Assembly: GCA_910583685.1 (NCBI GenBank)
Contig: CAJTXY010000027.1
Coordinates: 1 to 16,331 of the forward strand
DNA from: an uncultured Bacilli bacterium
GTDB lineage: Bacteria; Bacillota_I; Bacilli_A; RF39; UBA660
Direction: 5' to 3'
Length of the DNA: 16,331 bases
Shown here: in pieces, positions 1 through 6,753 of the stretch
Position numbering within the stretch: the first letter of the stretch is position 1
Layout: each line of letters begins with the position of its first letter
Program-made: the position numbers and the translations under genes
Notes under the pieces: generated by a model
Database searches by the model: none
Seen by the model: only the letters and a program-made list of their open reading frames with translations
Told to the model about the DNA's origin: nothing

Positions 1-2
1 TG

Positions 3-1931
3 CCAGAAGAAGATATTATCATCAAAGGAGTATGGGGAAGAGTTAAAGTAGAGAAATCAATGGAAGGAGAAGTATATGTAGCCCAAACTTTCTATAAGAT
101 GATGAAGGCCCTTGCTGTACTAGATGATGGGCGGAGTGCTTATGTAACAGACTGGGAAGGAATTCAATTTGGAGCTGCTCCCTCTAATACGAATGGAAAA
201 GGAGTTTACTTAAGAGCTCCAACAAAGAATGATGAGTACCCAGTGTTATACTACCGAGGAGAAGTAGATAATAACAATGTAAAGTTTGGAGGATTCTGTT
301 GGAAGATTGTTAGGACTACCAGTACAGGAGGAGTTAAGCTCATTTATAATGGAGAGCCAGATATGGATGGAAATTGTACGAATACAACAGGAAAGGCAAC
401 ACAAATTGGAACAAGTGAATTTAACCAATATGAAAGTTCACCTGCCGATGTAGGGTATATGTATGGAAATCGGAATGATTATACATATCAGACTATATCA
501 AGACCAAGTTGGTATTCGCATATAGGAAGAAGTCGTTATTCTCAAACTATTTTATCATATTCATCTATGCGTACAGGAGATACTTATTATTATGGAGATA
601 GTATAGAATGGGATGGAAGCCAGTATATCTTAAAGAATAGTGATGGAAGTGCAGTAACACAGATTGAATGGGTTACTGGAAATAAAGGAGGGTTGAATGG
701 AAAATATAGATGTTATAATGGTACTATGACTAATTGTAATAGGGTTTACTATATAGCAGGTGTGTCTTCTAATGAAATATATTATAAGGAGTTAAGTGGT
801 AATCAAACATTGGCTGATGTGAATAAAGTATGGAACTATGGAAGTGAGATAGTATATGAGAATGGAGTATATACAATTCAAAATCCAACAGAGGTACAAG
901 AAATAGATTGGCGTACAAAATATCCAAAGCAAGGAAATTATGTGTGTCCAGATGGAGGAGTAAGTTGTAGTAACATTTGGTATATTGATGTCTCCAGTGA
1001 TACAGGAATGTATTATATTTCAATGGAGAATGGGGAGACCTACGATAGTTTATATGAAGAAGTACTAAACAAGAAATGGATTTATGGGAATGATGTTATT
1101 TGGGATGGAAGTAAATACACTTTAATCGATACCTATGGAAGTAGTCCACTTAATTGGGGGAATGATCGCCAGCAGATAGCAACCAAATATCATTATAGTT
1201 GTTTTAGTACAGAAAATAGCTGTAGTGAGGTAGGTTATATTCTTTATTTTGGTAGTAATGATTCGTCAATCTATTATTTAAAATTCAAAGATGGAAAGAA
1301 GTTAGAAGATGCAAAGAATGAGATGTTTGCAAATACCAATGATTCAACGATAAAGCAAACAATAGACAGTTGGTATCAAGCCTATATGTTAGAATATACT
1401 GATAAGTTGGAAGATACTATCTGGTGTAATGATCGAAGTATTAATCGGGGGCCATTAAAGAGTAAAGATGAGGATTCTTCTATAACTTCAATTAATAAGC
1501 AGACCTATTTTACTTCTTTTGGAGCGGAACAGAGAAATGTAAGAACAAAGAGTCCAAGTGTGGAATGTGAAAATGAAACAGATCGCTTTACGGTAAGCAG
1601 TGAAAATGGAAATGGGATGTTGACTTACCCAGTAGCATTATTAACAGCAGATGAGTTAACGATGGCAGGACACGGAAAAAGTGGATATAGTGGATCAAGT
1701 TATTTATATACAGGTCAGTATAATTGGTCCTTGTCTCCTCAATCTTTTGTCCGTACGGGTGTCTATGGATTTCGGTTGAACTTAGGTGGTGGCCTGGATG
1801 ATGTTAGTGTTGGTGGCATAAATGGCATTCGACCTGTAGTTTCCTTGGCACCTGGAACGATTATCAAAAGTGGAGATGGTACTATGACTGATCCTTATGT
1901 AGTAGATATGAGTGAAAATGAGTCAAAATAG
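3..1931 (+). CDS. Large surface-type protein, 3' part only (RPVVSL-ending domain with triple repeat)
   Basis: The reading frame is open from base 3 to the TAG at 1929-1931. The first in-frame ATG, at 60, has no convincing ribosome binding site, so the true start lies left of the window. Residue numbers below count from that ATG (623 residues). Residues 73-98 carry a GGFCWKIVRTT...KLIYNG motif. Residues 427-460 (NDSTIKQTIDSWY ... CNDRS), 522-532 (YPVALLTADEL), 554-560 (YNWSLSP) and 590-600 (IRPVVSLAPGT) follow in an order that I recall from secreted or surface proteins of uncultured gut Bacillota. They are possibly related to the uncharacterised DUF6273 domain. Three repeats of about 80 residues are inserted in the middle. 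The protein is rich in Tyr, Asn, Gly and Ser with paired cysteines, which suits an extracellular location. No LPXTG motif or membrane anchor is visible at the C-terminus, so any anchor would be upstream. Function is unknown; adhesion or glycan binding is only a guess. Confidence 0.8.
   Translation, partial: PEEDIIIKGVWGRVKVEKSMEGEVYVAQTFYKMMKALAVLDDGRSAYVTDWEGIQFGAAPSNTNGKGVYLRAPTKNDEYPVLYYRGEVDNNNVKFGGFCWKIVRTTSTGGVKLIYNGEPDMDGNCTNTTGKATQIGTSEFNQYESSPADVGYMYGNRNDYTYQTISRPSWYSHIGRSRYSQTILSYSSMRTGDTYYYGDSIEWDGSQYILKNSDGSAVTQIEWVTGNKGGLNGKYRCYNGTMTNCNRVYYIAGVSSNEIYYKELSGNQTLADVNKVWNYGSEIVYENGVYTIQNPTEVQEIDWRTKYPKQGNYVCPDGGVSCSNIWYIDVSSDTGMYYISMENGETYDSLYEEVLNKKWIYGNDVIWDGSKYTLIDTYGSSPLNWGNDRQQIATKYHYSCFSTENSCSEVGYILYFGSNDSSIYYLKFKDGKKLEDAKNEMFANTNDSTIKQTIDSWYQAYMLEYTDKLEDTIWCNDRSINRGPLKSKDEDSSITSINKQTYFTSFGAEQRNVRTKSPSVECENETDRFTVSSENGNGMLTYPVALLTADELTMAGHGKSGYSGSSYLYTGQYNWSLSPQSFVRTGVYGFRLNLGGGLDDVSVGGINGIRPVVSLAPGTIIKSGDGTMTDPYVVDMSENESK
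594..1328 (+). repeat. Three tandem ~80-residue protein repeats
   Basis: Three divergent copies lie at about 594-833, 834-1079 and 1080-1328. Each starts with a YG(D/S/N)-x-(I/V)-x-(W/Y)-(D/E)-G motif and continues with Y-x-(L/I). Each then has an aromatic-rich strand holding two cysteines seven residues apart (RCYNGTMTNC, VCPDGGVSC, SCFSTENSC), an IYY or MYY strand, and a helix ending near KVW, KKW or NEMF. Conservation is at protein level only; the DNA copies have diverged, so the duplication is old. The paired cysteines could form one disulfide per repeat if the protein is exported. Confidence 0.75.
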
Positions 1932-1932
1932 A

Positions 1933-1971
1933 AAAACCGGTGAATGTAATGTTCACTGGTTTTGGTTTTTT
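1933..1971. terminator. Bidirectional intrinsic terminator
   Basis: The arms AAAACCGGTGAA (1933-1944) and TTCACTGGTTTT (1952-1963) pair over 12 positions with one G-U, around a 7-base loop. On the plus strand TTGGTTTTTTT follows. On the minus strand the A-run of the left arm gives a short U-run. It starts one base after the upstream stop codon and overlaps the last codons of the converging glycosylase gene, so it can serve both. Confidence 0.8.
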
Positions 1972-2444
1972 ATGAGATGTTTATATTCTTTTATTAGTTT
2001 CTCTATGCTAAAAGAGGCATTAGCAGGTGAAGTACTCGGCAGATAGATGGCATCTATCTTTGTTTTTCTTGCTACTTCTTTTTGATATATTTCATAGGCT
2101 TTTTTTCCTGTTGTATATACCGCTTTAATATTAGTTTTCTTGATTAACTTTTCTATATTATTTACTTTGATATTTTTAATAGATGCATCGCTAGATGACT
2201 TTATACTACAGGAGGCAAGAACATCCCAAAGGGCAATTTTGTGTCTGATTAAAAAGTCTGTTTTTTCCTCTTGTGTTTTGGGAAGATCTTCCTTATATAT
2301 TGCTGCTAAAACCTGCCAGAATCTGTTTTGTGGATGCGCGTAGTAAAATCCAATCTCCCTTGATTTTACGCTTGGAATACTTCCTAGTATTAATATCTCA
2401 GAGTCTTTGTTATAAATTGGCTTCAGTTCGTGTTTTATTTTCAT
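1953..2444 (-). CDS. DNA-deoxyinosine glycosylase (uracil-DNA glycosylase family 6)
   Basis: This is a 163-residue cytoplasmic repair enzyme predicted to remove hypoxanthine (deaminated adenine), and perhaps uracil, from DNA. The UDG fold is visible from its motifs. LILGSIPSVKS (residues 18-28) is motif 1. YYAHPQNRFW (34-43) is the base-pocket segment with N40. ALWDV (71-75) follows, and LPSTSPANA (135-143) is the DNA-intercalating motif 2. These match the hypoxanthine-DNA glycosylase family (TIGR04274) rather than Ung. The length is normal and no residue looks broken. It is the last gene of a three-gene minus-strand operon. Its ATG lies 35 bases inside the upstream radical SAM gene, so it is translated from the same message and probably coupled to it. 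The exact substrate range is inferred from the family. Confidence 0.85.
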   Translation of the reverse strand: MKIKHELKPIYNKDSEILILGSIPSVKSREIGFYYAHPQNRFWQVLAAIYKEDLPKTQEEKTDFLIRHKIALWDVLASCSIKSSSDASIKNIKVNNIEKLIKKTNIKAVYTTGKKAYEIYQKEVARKTKIDAIYLPSTSPANASFSIEKLIKEYKHLIKNQNQ

Positions 2445-3387
2445 TTTCTATTCTCTTTCCTTGATAAGTATCTCTTCTAACCATTTCCTTATCGATATCG
2501 TTTAGAACACAAAATTTTTTTATTAACCAATTGGGTTCTATTAAGTCATCTAGTTTTGGATCTCCTGTGATACGATGAATTACGATTTCTGGTCTTAAGT
2601 ATTCTAGTTGGTTTATTACAATATCAATATATTCTTCTTTTGTTAATACGTGGAAGTTTTCTTTTTCATATAACCTTTGTAATGCTGTATCTTTTATGAT
2701 ATGTAACATATGGATCTTGATTCCTTGAATATCTAGTTTATTTAAATACTTTGCTGTTTCTATCATCATTTCTTTTGACTCATATGGAAGTCCATTTATG
2801 ATATGTACTACGACATCGATATTTTCTTTTCTTAACCTTTTTACCATTTCTGTAAAGCATTCTAGAGAATGACAACGATTGATTAATTTTGATGTTTCTC
2901 TATGAATGGTTTGTAGCCCTAATTCAATTGTTAAATATGTTTTTTTATTTAATTCTTTTAAGTAATCCAAACACTCTTCAGAAATTGCATCTGGTCTTGT
3001 AGCGATATTTAGACCAATTACATTTTCTTGCTTTCGTATTTTTTCATATTTTTCCTTCAGTACTTTTACAGGGGCATAAGTATTCGTATGTGCTTGAAAA
3101 TAACCGATATATTTTGCTTCAGGCCATTTTTTTAAAAGAGTTTCTTTTACTGTTTTAAATTGTACTAATAAATCATCTGTTTCTTCTCCTGCAAAGTCTC
3201 CACTACCTAGTTTGGAACAGTATATACATCCACCGTTTCCTACTGTACCATCAATATTGGGACAACTAAATCCTGCATTTAGGCTTACTTTAAATACTTT
3301 ACTTTGAAATCTTGTTTTATAATAATAGTCTAGTGTATGATATCTCTTATTATTGTTGGTGTATAAAAATGGGTTTTTAGTTTTCAT
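2410..3387 (-). CDS. Radical SAM protein, TIGR01212 family (YhcC/YtqA type)
   Basis: This 325-residue enzyme is predicted to bind a 4Fe-4S cluster and S-adenosylmethionine. The N-terminal RYHTLDYYYK...FKVSLNAGFSCPN segment is the family signature, and the cluster cysteines are C42, C54 and C57 (spacing CX11CX2C, within CPNIDGTVGNGGCIYC). Further family blocks are IGYFQAHTNTYAP, LNIATRPDAI, TIELGLQT and HIINGLPYE, where strands of the TIM-type barrel carry SAM contacts. From memory, the Bacillus homologue YtqA has been proposed as MnmL, acting on the wobble uridine side chain of tRNA with the methyltransferase YtqB/MnmM. No MnmM is adjacent here, so that role is inferred. The ATG overlaps the end of the patatin gene by 11 bases. 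No Shine-Dalgarno site lies just ahead of it, which suggests translation by re-initiation. Confidence 0.88.
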   Translation of the reverse strand: MKTKNPFLYTNNNKRYHTLDYYYKTRFQSKVFKVSLNAGFSCPNIDGTVGNGGCIYCSKLGSGDFAGEETDDLLVQFKTVKETLLKKWPEAKYIGYFQAHTNTYAPVKVLKEKYEKIRKQENVIGLNIATRPDAISEECLDYLKELNKKTYLTIELGLQTIHRETSKLINRCHSLECFTEMVKRLRKENIDVVVHIINGLPYESKEMMIETAKYLNKLDIQGIKIHMLHIIKDTALQRLYEKENFHVLTKEEYIDIVINQLEYLRPEIVIHRITGDPKLDDLIEPNWLIKKFCVLNDIDKEMVRRDTYQGKRIENENKTRTEANL

Positions 3388-4561
3388 TAATTGTGTATAG
3401 ATATAAAGCCTTTAAGAAATCATTTGGTGCTATTACTGCTTGGTTTCTTACAGCTTTTCTTTTTCCTTTTTTTAATTTATCATACATATCTAGAATCATA
3501 ATTTTTGATTTTAATAATTTAGTAATTGCCATTTTATTTTTATTTGTCATTGCTATTTCTACTTGTTTATTTAATAGTTTATTGAATTCTTTATAGGTAT
3601 AAATTTTAGTCTCTTCTAATTCAAACATTTTTCCTAGTTCCTCTAGCATAGTTAATAAATATTTTTTATTTCTTACCTTTCCTAGTAATGGACTTGAAAT
3701 TACCTGATTTAACATTTTTTTAGTATTTAATATTTTTTTAAATTCTTCTTCATAACTTACTTGATATTTATTTTTGCATTTTTCAATTTGACCTTTTTTA
3801 AAGGTATATTTTTTTCCTTCTAATTTTCCAAACTTTTTCATAGCATCATTATAACCAAATTGCATATTTCTTTTGGCACCTTCTTCATTAAAGTTTAAAA
3901 AGAATGATAGTTTATTGTTTGGCTTTATTGTTGTTATCTTTATTTTTTTCTTTGTTGGAAATTTAATACCTGGTGAGTTCAAATCTACGGCAATTACTTC
4001 ATCTGCCCCTAAATCAATTGCTAAGTTAATAGGCATATTATCAATGTAGCCACCATCTACATATTTTTCTTTATCAATTTCTTTTGGTTTAAATGCAGGG
4101 TAGCAAGAAGCAGATGCCATTAAGTAAGAAGTTAATTTTTCTTCTTTTATTTTATCTTTTGTTAAAAATAATGGTTTTTTCTTACTTAGGTTTACGGTTA
4201 CTAGGCCATAATCAATATTTGAATTGTAAAACTTGCTTTTGTTAATATACTTTTCTATTACTTCTTCTACTTTTTTAACTTCAATTCCACCATTTTTTAA
4301 AAATTCGTTACGAAACATTTTGAAGACTTCTTTATTGTTAGTTGCCGCTATTTCATCTCCAAATAGGATTTGCATATTTATTTTTTTCCAGATTTGTAAT
4401 GCTTTATAGTAGTTTTTTTGTACCATTAAGGCACCATTTAATGCTCCAATAGAAGTTCCTGTTACAATGTCATATTTTATATGAAGATGTCTTAGGGCTT
4501 TCCAAACTCCAATTTGATAAGATCCAAGAGATCCTCCTCCAGATAGTACGATTGCACGCAT
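3377..4561 (-). CDS. Patatin-like phospholipase (RssA-type)
   Basis: This 394-residue predicted serine lipid acyl hydrolase has a Ser-Asp dyad. Counting from the ATG at 4561, the oxyanion-hole motif is GGGSLG (residues 8-13). The nucleophile elbow is GTSIG with S37, followed by ALNG. The aspartate is D169 in VDGGYIDNMP (DG[AG] motif). All catalytic elements are intact. The last ~200 residues are lysine-rich, mostly helical and unassigned. No signal peptide is seen, so a cytoplasmic or membrane-surface role is likely. An in-frame GTG at 4570 is an alternative start, but AGGTGA (4572-4567) sits five bases before the ATG at 4561, which I prefer. It is the first gene of the operon and has its own promoter 50 bases upstream. 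The lipid substrate cannot be told from sequence. Confidence 0.9.
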   Translation of the reverse strand: MRAIVLSGGGSLGSYQIGVWKALRHLHIKYDIVTGTSIGALNGALMVQKNYYKALQIWKKINMQILFGDEIAATNNKEVFKMFRNEFLKNGGIEVKKVEEVIEKYINKSKFYNSNIDYGLVTVNLSKKKPLFLTKDKIKEEKLTSYLMASASCYPAFKPKEIDKEKYVDGGYIDNMPINLAIDLGADEVIAVDLNSPGIKFPTKKKIKITTIKPNNKLSFFLNFNEEGAKRNMQFGYNDAMKKFGKLEGKKYTFKKGQIEKCKNKYQVSYEEEFKKILNTKKMLNQVISSPLLGKVRNKKYLLTMLEELGKMFELEETKIYTYKEFNKLLNKQVEIAMTNKNKMAITKLLKSKIMILDMYDKLKKGKRKAVRNQAVIAPNDFLKALYLYTINEN

Positions 4562-4610
4562 ATTTATCACCTAACCTCATTTTTTCTTTCTCTGTTTCAA
4601 AATTGGTTAG

Positions 4611-4639
4611 ATTATATCATAAATGCCTCGAAAAAGCAA
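4611..4639 (-). promoter_or_regulatory. Promoter of the patatin/radical SAM/glycosylase operon
   Basis: Reading the minus strand, TTGCTT (4639-4634) is followed after 17 bases by TATAAT (4616-4611). TG one base ahead makes an extended -10 (TGATATAAT). The predicted start is near 4604, giving a leader of about 40 bases. Confidence 0.75.
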
Positions 4640-4656
4640 TTATTTTGTGATATACT
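4628..4656 (+). promoter_or_regulatory. Promoter of the carboxypeptidase/EEP operon
   Basis: A weak -35 TCGAAA (4628-4633), a 17-base spacer and TATACT (4651-4656) with TG one base ahead form an extended -10. Its -35 directly abuts the -35 of the leftward promoter (4634-4639), so the two would compete for RNA polymerase. Confidence 0.65.
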
Positions 4657-4675
4657 TAGCATAGTAGGTGGTGGT

Positions 4676-5809
4676 ATGATGCAAAGGCGAAAATTAAAAC
4701 TTAAAAAACCAGCAGTTATGATTCTTCGTATTGTTGGCATTATTGTTGTTATTATTTTAGGAATTTTTATTTTTTATTCTTATCAAATTCATTCTTTAAC
4801 AAGTTTGGGTTATAGTAAAAAGGCAAGTCATAATATTTTGTTTCAGTTTAAGAAAGATTATGTTTTATCTGTAGGTGAAAATAAGACACTAAATGCTGCT
4901 TTTGAAAGCGATAATTATAATGAAAAGAATTTAGACCATTATCAGAAGATTAAATATATGCCACAGGAACATTTGATTCATAATATTAATAAATTGATAA
5001 AAAAAGATTATAGTGATTATGAAATTTCGATGATTATTTCTCATGGAGATGATCAATCGGTTAGTGATTTTGCTAAGCGTGATAAAGTTCGTTATTTGGA
5101 GGAATTTTTTAGTATTGATTATGCACGCCTTGAAAATTATGATCGGTATTTAAAATATATGGATGAGGAAAGGGAAGATGAGGAGACTACGGTTTTACAC
5201 GTAAATCTAAATCTTGATATTCCTGATTATGAGCAGGCTGTAGAAGTGGTTAAGTTTTCAATTGATATGTTTGTTAATAAACATCATTATTTAGATAAAG
5301 ATTTTAAGGTCGATAATCTAATTACTGTAGATTCTAAATATACTGTTGGAAATGAAAAAATTCAGGCAAATAGAGAGGCATATAATGCTTTTGTTGCTAT
5401 GCTTAAAGATGGTGAAAAGGAAGATATGCATTTTCTTATTAATTCTTGCTATCGGAGCTATGAAGATCAAGAAGAAACATGGAATACTTATAAAGGATTA
5501 TATGGGGATAACTATGTGTTAAAATATGTAGCAAAACCAGGTTTTTCTGAACATCAAACAGGACTTGGCTTTGATATTGCTTCCACTACTTCTAATATTT
5601 TCGTAGAGTCGAAAGAGTCAGAGTGGTTGTTTGATAATGCTTATAAATATGGTTTTATTTATCGATATCCTAAGGGGCTTGAGAGTATTACTGGTTATAA
5701 CTATGAATCTTGGCATTATCGTTATGTAGGAAAGAAAATTGCAAAATATATTGAGGAGAATAATATTACTTTTGATGAGTATTATGTAAGATTTTTAGAT
5801 AAAAAGTAG
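4676..5809 (+). CDS. Membrane-anchored VanY-type D-alanyl-D-alanine (or L,D) carboxypeptidase
   Basis: This 377-residue zinc peptidase is predicted to trim peptidoglycan stem peptides at the outer membrane face. A basic N-terminus is followed by one hydrophobic helix (about residues 14-36) without a cleavage site, i.e. a type II anchor. The catalytic domain starts near residue 200. It shows SCYRSYEDQ (257-265, R260 for the substrate carboxylate), SEHQTGLGFD (291-300, zinc ligands H293 and D300) and ESWHYRYVG (344-352, base E344 and zinc ligand H347). All key residues are present. Between anchor and catalytic domain lie two copies of a ~50-residue helical module (about 41-95 and 108-162). ATG codons at 4676 and 4679 are both served by AGGTGG (4666-4671). 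VanY and LdcB/DacB enzymes share these motifs, so D,D versus L,D specificity is open. Confidence 0.88.
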   Translation: MMQRRKLKLKKPAVMILRIVGIIVVIILGIFIFYSYQIHSLTSLGYSKKASHNILFQFKKDYVLSVGENKTLNAAFESDNYNEKNLDHYQKIKYMPQEHLIHNINKLIKKDYSDYEISMIISHGDDQSVSDFAKRDKVRYLEEFFSIDYARLENYDRYLKYMDEEREDEETTVLHVNLNLDIPDYEQAVEVVKFSIDMFVNKHHYLDKDFKVDNLITVDSKYTVGNEKIQANREAYNAFVAMLKDGEKEDMHFLINSCYRSYEDQEETWNTYKGLYGDNYVLKYVAKPGFSEHQTGLGFDIASTTSNIFVESKESEWLFDNAYKYGFIYRYPKGLESITGYNYESWHYRYVGKKIAKYIEENNITFDEYYVRFLDKK

Positions 5810-5816
5810 GTGGATT

Positions 5817-6611
5817 ATGAGGATTTTGGATTTAAATATTGGAATTAAACTAGATAATGGCTGGGAAGTGGTTAGGTTGATTGATGAGAGTAATCCTTCG
5901 ATTGTAGTTTTACAGGAGGCAATGAGGGGACTTGAAGATAGTGTCTTTGAGCAATATAACAGTGCAAATGTTATCAAGAAAAATACAGATTATCCTTATC
6001 ACTTTTTTGGTCCCTTATGGATTGCCTCTCATCACGAGAAAAATGGGGGGGTAATTTCTAAGAATTTTGGAGGTCTTGTGGAACAGGGAAATTATGTTTT
6101 ATCAAGATATGAAATTCTTTCTTCTTTTAATGTTTTTTATCATCAACATTATGGTGAATTTACCGATACTACCAATTTTAGAGTAGAGGATCATCCAAGG
6201 GCATTTACTGAAACGATTATAGAAGTGGAGGGTAAAAAGATCTGTCTTATTAATGTTCACGGAATTTGGAATCACGATAAATTAGGTGATGAGAGATGTA
6301 TACATCAGATTCATTCTATTCTTGAAGAAGTTAAAAAAATTGATCTTCCTACCATTATTGTGGGGGATTTTAATTTACTTCCAGAGTCGGAAGCAATTTC
6401 TATTATGAATAAATATTTTAAAAATTTAATTACGGAGTTTCATATTACATCTACTAGGCCAAAGTTTGATGATGGACTTGATCAGGGTGAATATGTTTGT
6501 GATTATATTTTTGTAAGTGACGATATATCAGTTGTTAATTTTCAAGTTATCGATACTGATATTTCAGATCATCTTCCCTTACTACTTGATTTTGAATTGA
6601 AAGAAGACTGA
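5817..6611 (+). CDS. Endonuclease/exonuclease/phosphatase (EEP) fold hydrolase
   Basis: This 264-residue protein has all the metal and catalytic positions of the DNase I/AP-endonuclease/sphingomyelinase superfamily. N7 is in RILDLNIG, E34 in VVLQEA (metal), and H148 in NVHGIW. D184 and N186 are in VGDFNLLP, D229 in CDYIFVS, and the terminal pair D251-H252 is in SDHLPLL. No signal peptide or membrane segment is seen, so it is probably cytoplasmic. The superfamily cleaves phosphodiester or phosphoester bonds in nucleic acids, lipids or nucleotides, and the sequence alone does not choose between these. The gap to the carboxypeptidase is 7 bases. The Shine-Dalgarno TAGGTGG uses the stop codon of that gene, so the two form an operon. 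A hairpin terminator follows. Confidence 0.82.
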   Translation: MRILDLNIGIKLDNGWEVVRLIDESNPSIVVLQEAMRGLEDSVFEQYNSANVIKKNTDYPYHFFGPLWIASHHEKNGGVISKNFGGLVEQGNYVLSRYEILSSFNVFYHQHYGEFTDTTNFRVEDHPRAFTETIIEVEGKKICLINVHGIWNHDKLGDERCIHQIHSILEEVKKIDLPTIIVGDFNLLPESEAISIMNKYFKNLITEFHITSTRPKFDDGLDQGEYVCDYIFVSDDISVVNFQVIDTDISDHLPLLLDFELKED

Positions 6612-6643
6612 GTACTTTCTTTCATCTGTTTATATTTATTTAG

Positions 6644-6674
6644 AAATTATGGATTTTATTTCATAATTTTTTTA
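6644..6674 (+). terminator. Intrinsic terminator after the EEP gene
   Basis: AAATTATG (6644-6651) pairs with CATAATTT (6662-6669), with two more pairs possible inside (one G-U), followed by a U-run to 6673. The stem is AT-rich and therefore weaker than the others in the window. Confidence 0.6.
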
Positions 6675-6695
6675 GTAGATGCCTATATTTTTTTC

Positions 6696-6724
6696 TTGGA
6701 AACTTTTTCTTTTTATGATATTAT
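6696..6724 (+). promoter_or_regulatory. Promoter of the GH31 gene
   Basis: TTGGAA (6696-6701), a 17-base spacer and TATTAT (6719-6724), with TG one base ahead of the -10. The predicted start is near 6731, about 20 bases before the ATG. Confidence 0.7.
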
Positions 6725-6753
6725 AGTACTAGAATAATAAGAGGGTGAAGCGG

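Noticed and set aside
60..62. ATG at 60 as the true start of the first gene
   Set aside because: No ribosome binding site precedes it, the frame is open to the window edge, and the protein lacks the N-terminal export signal expected for its type.
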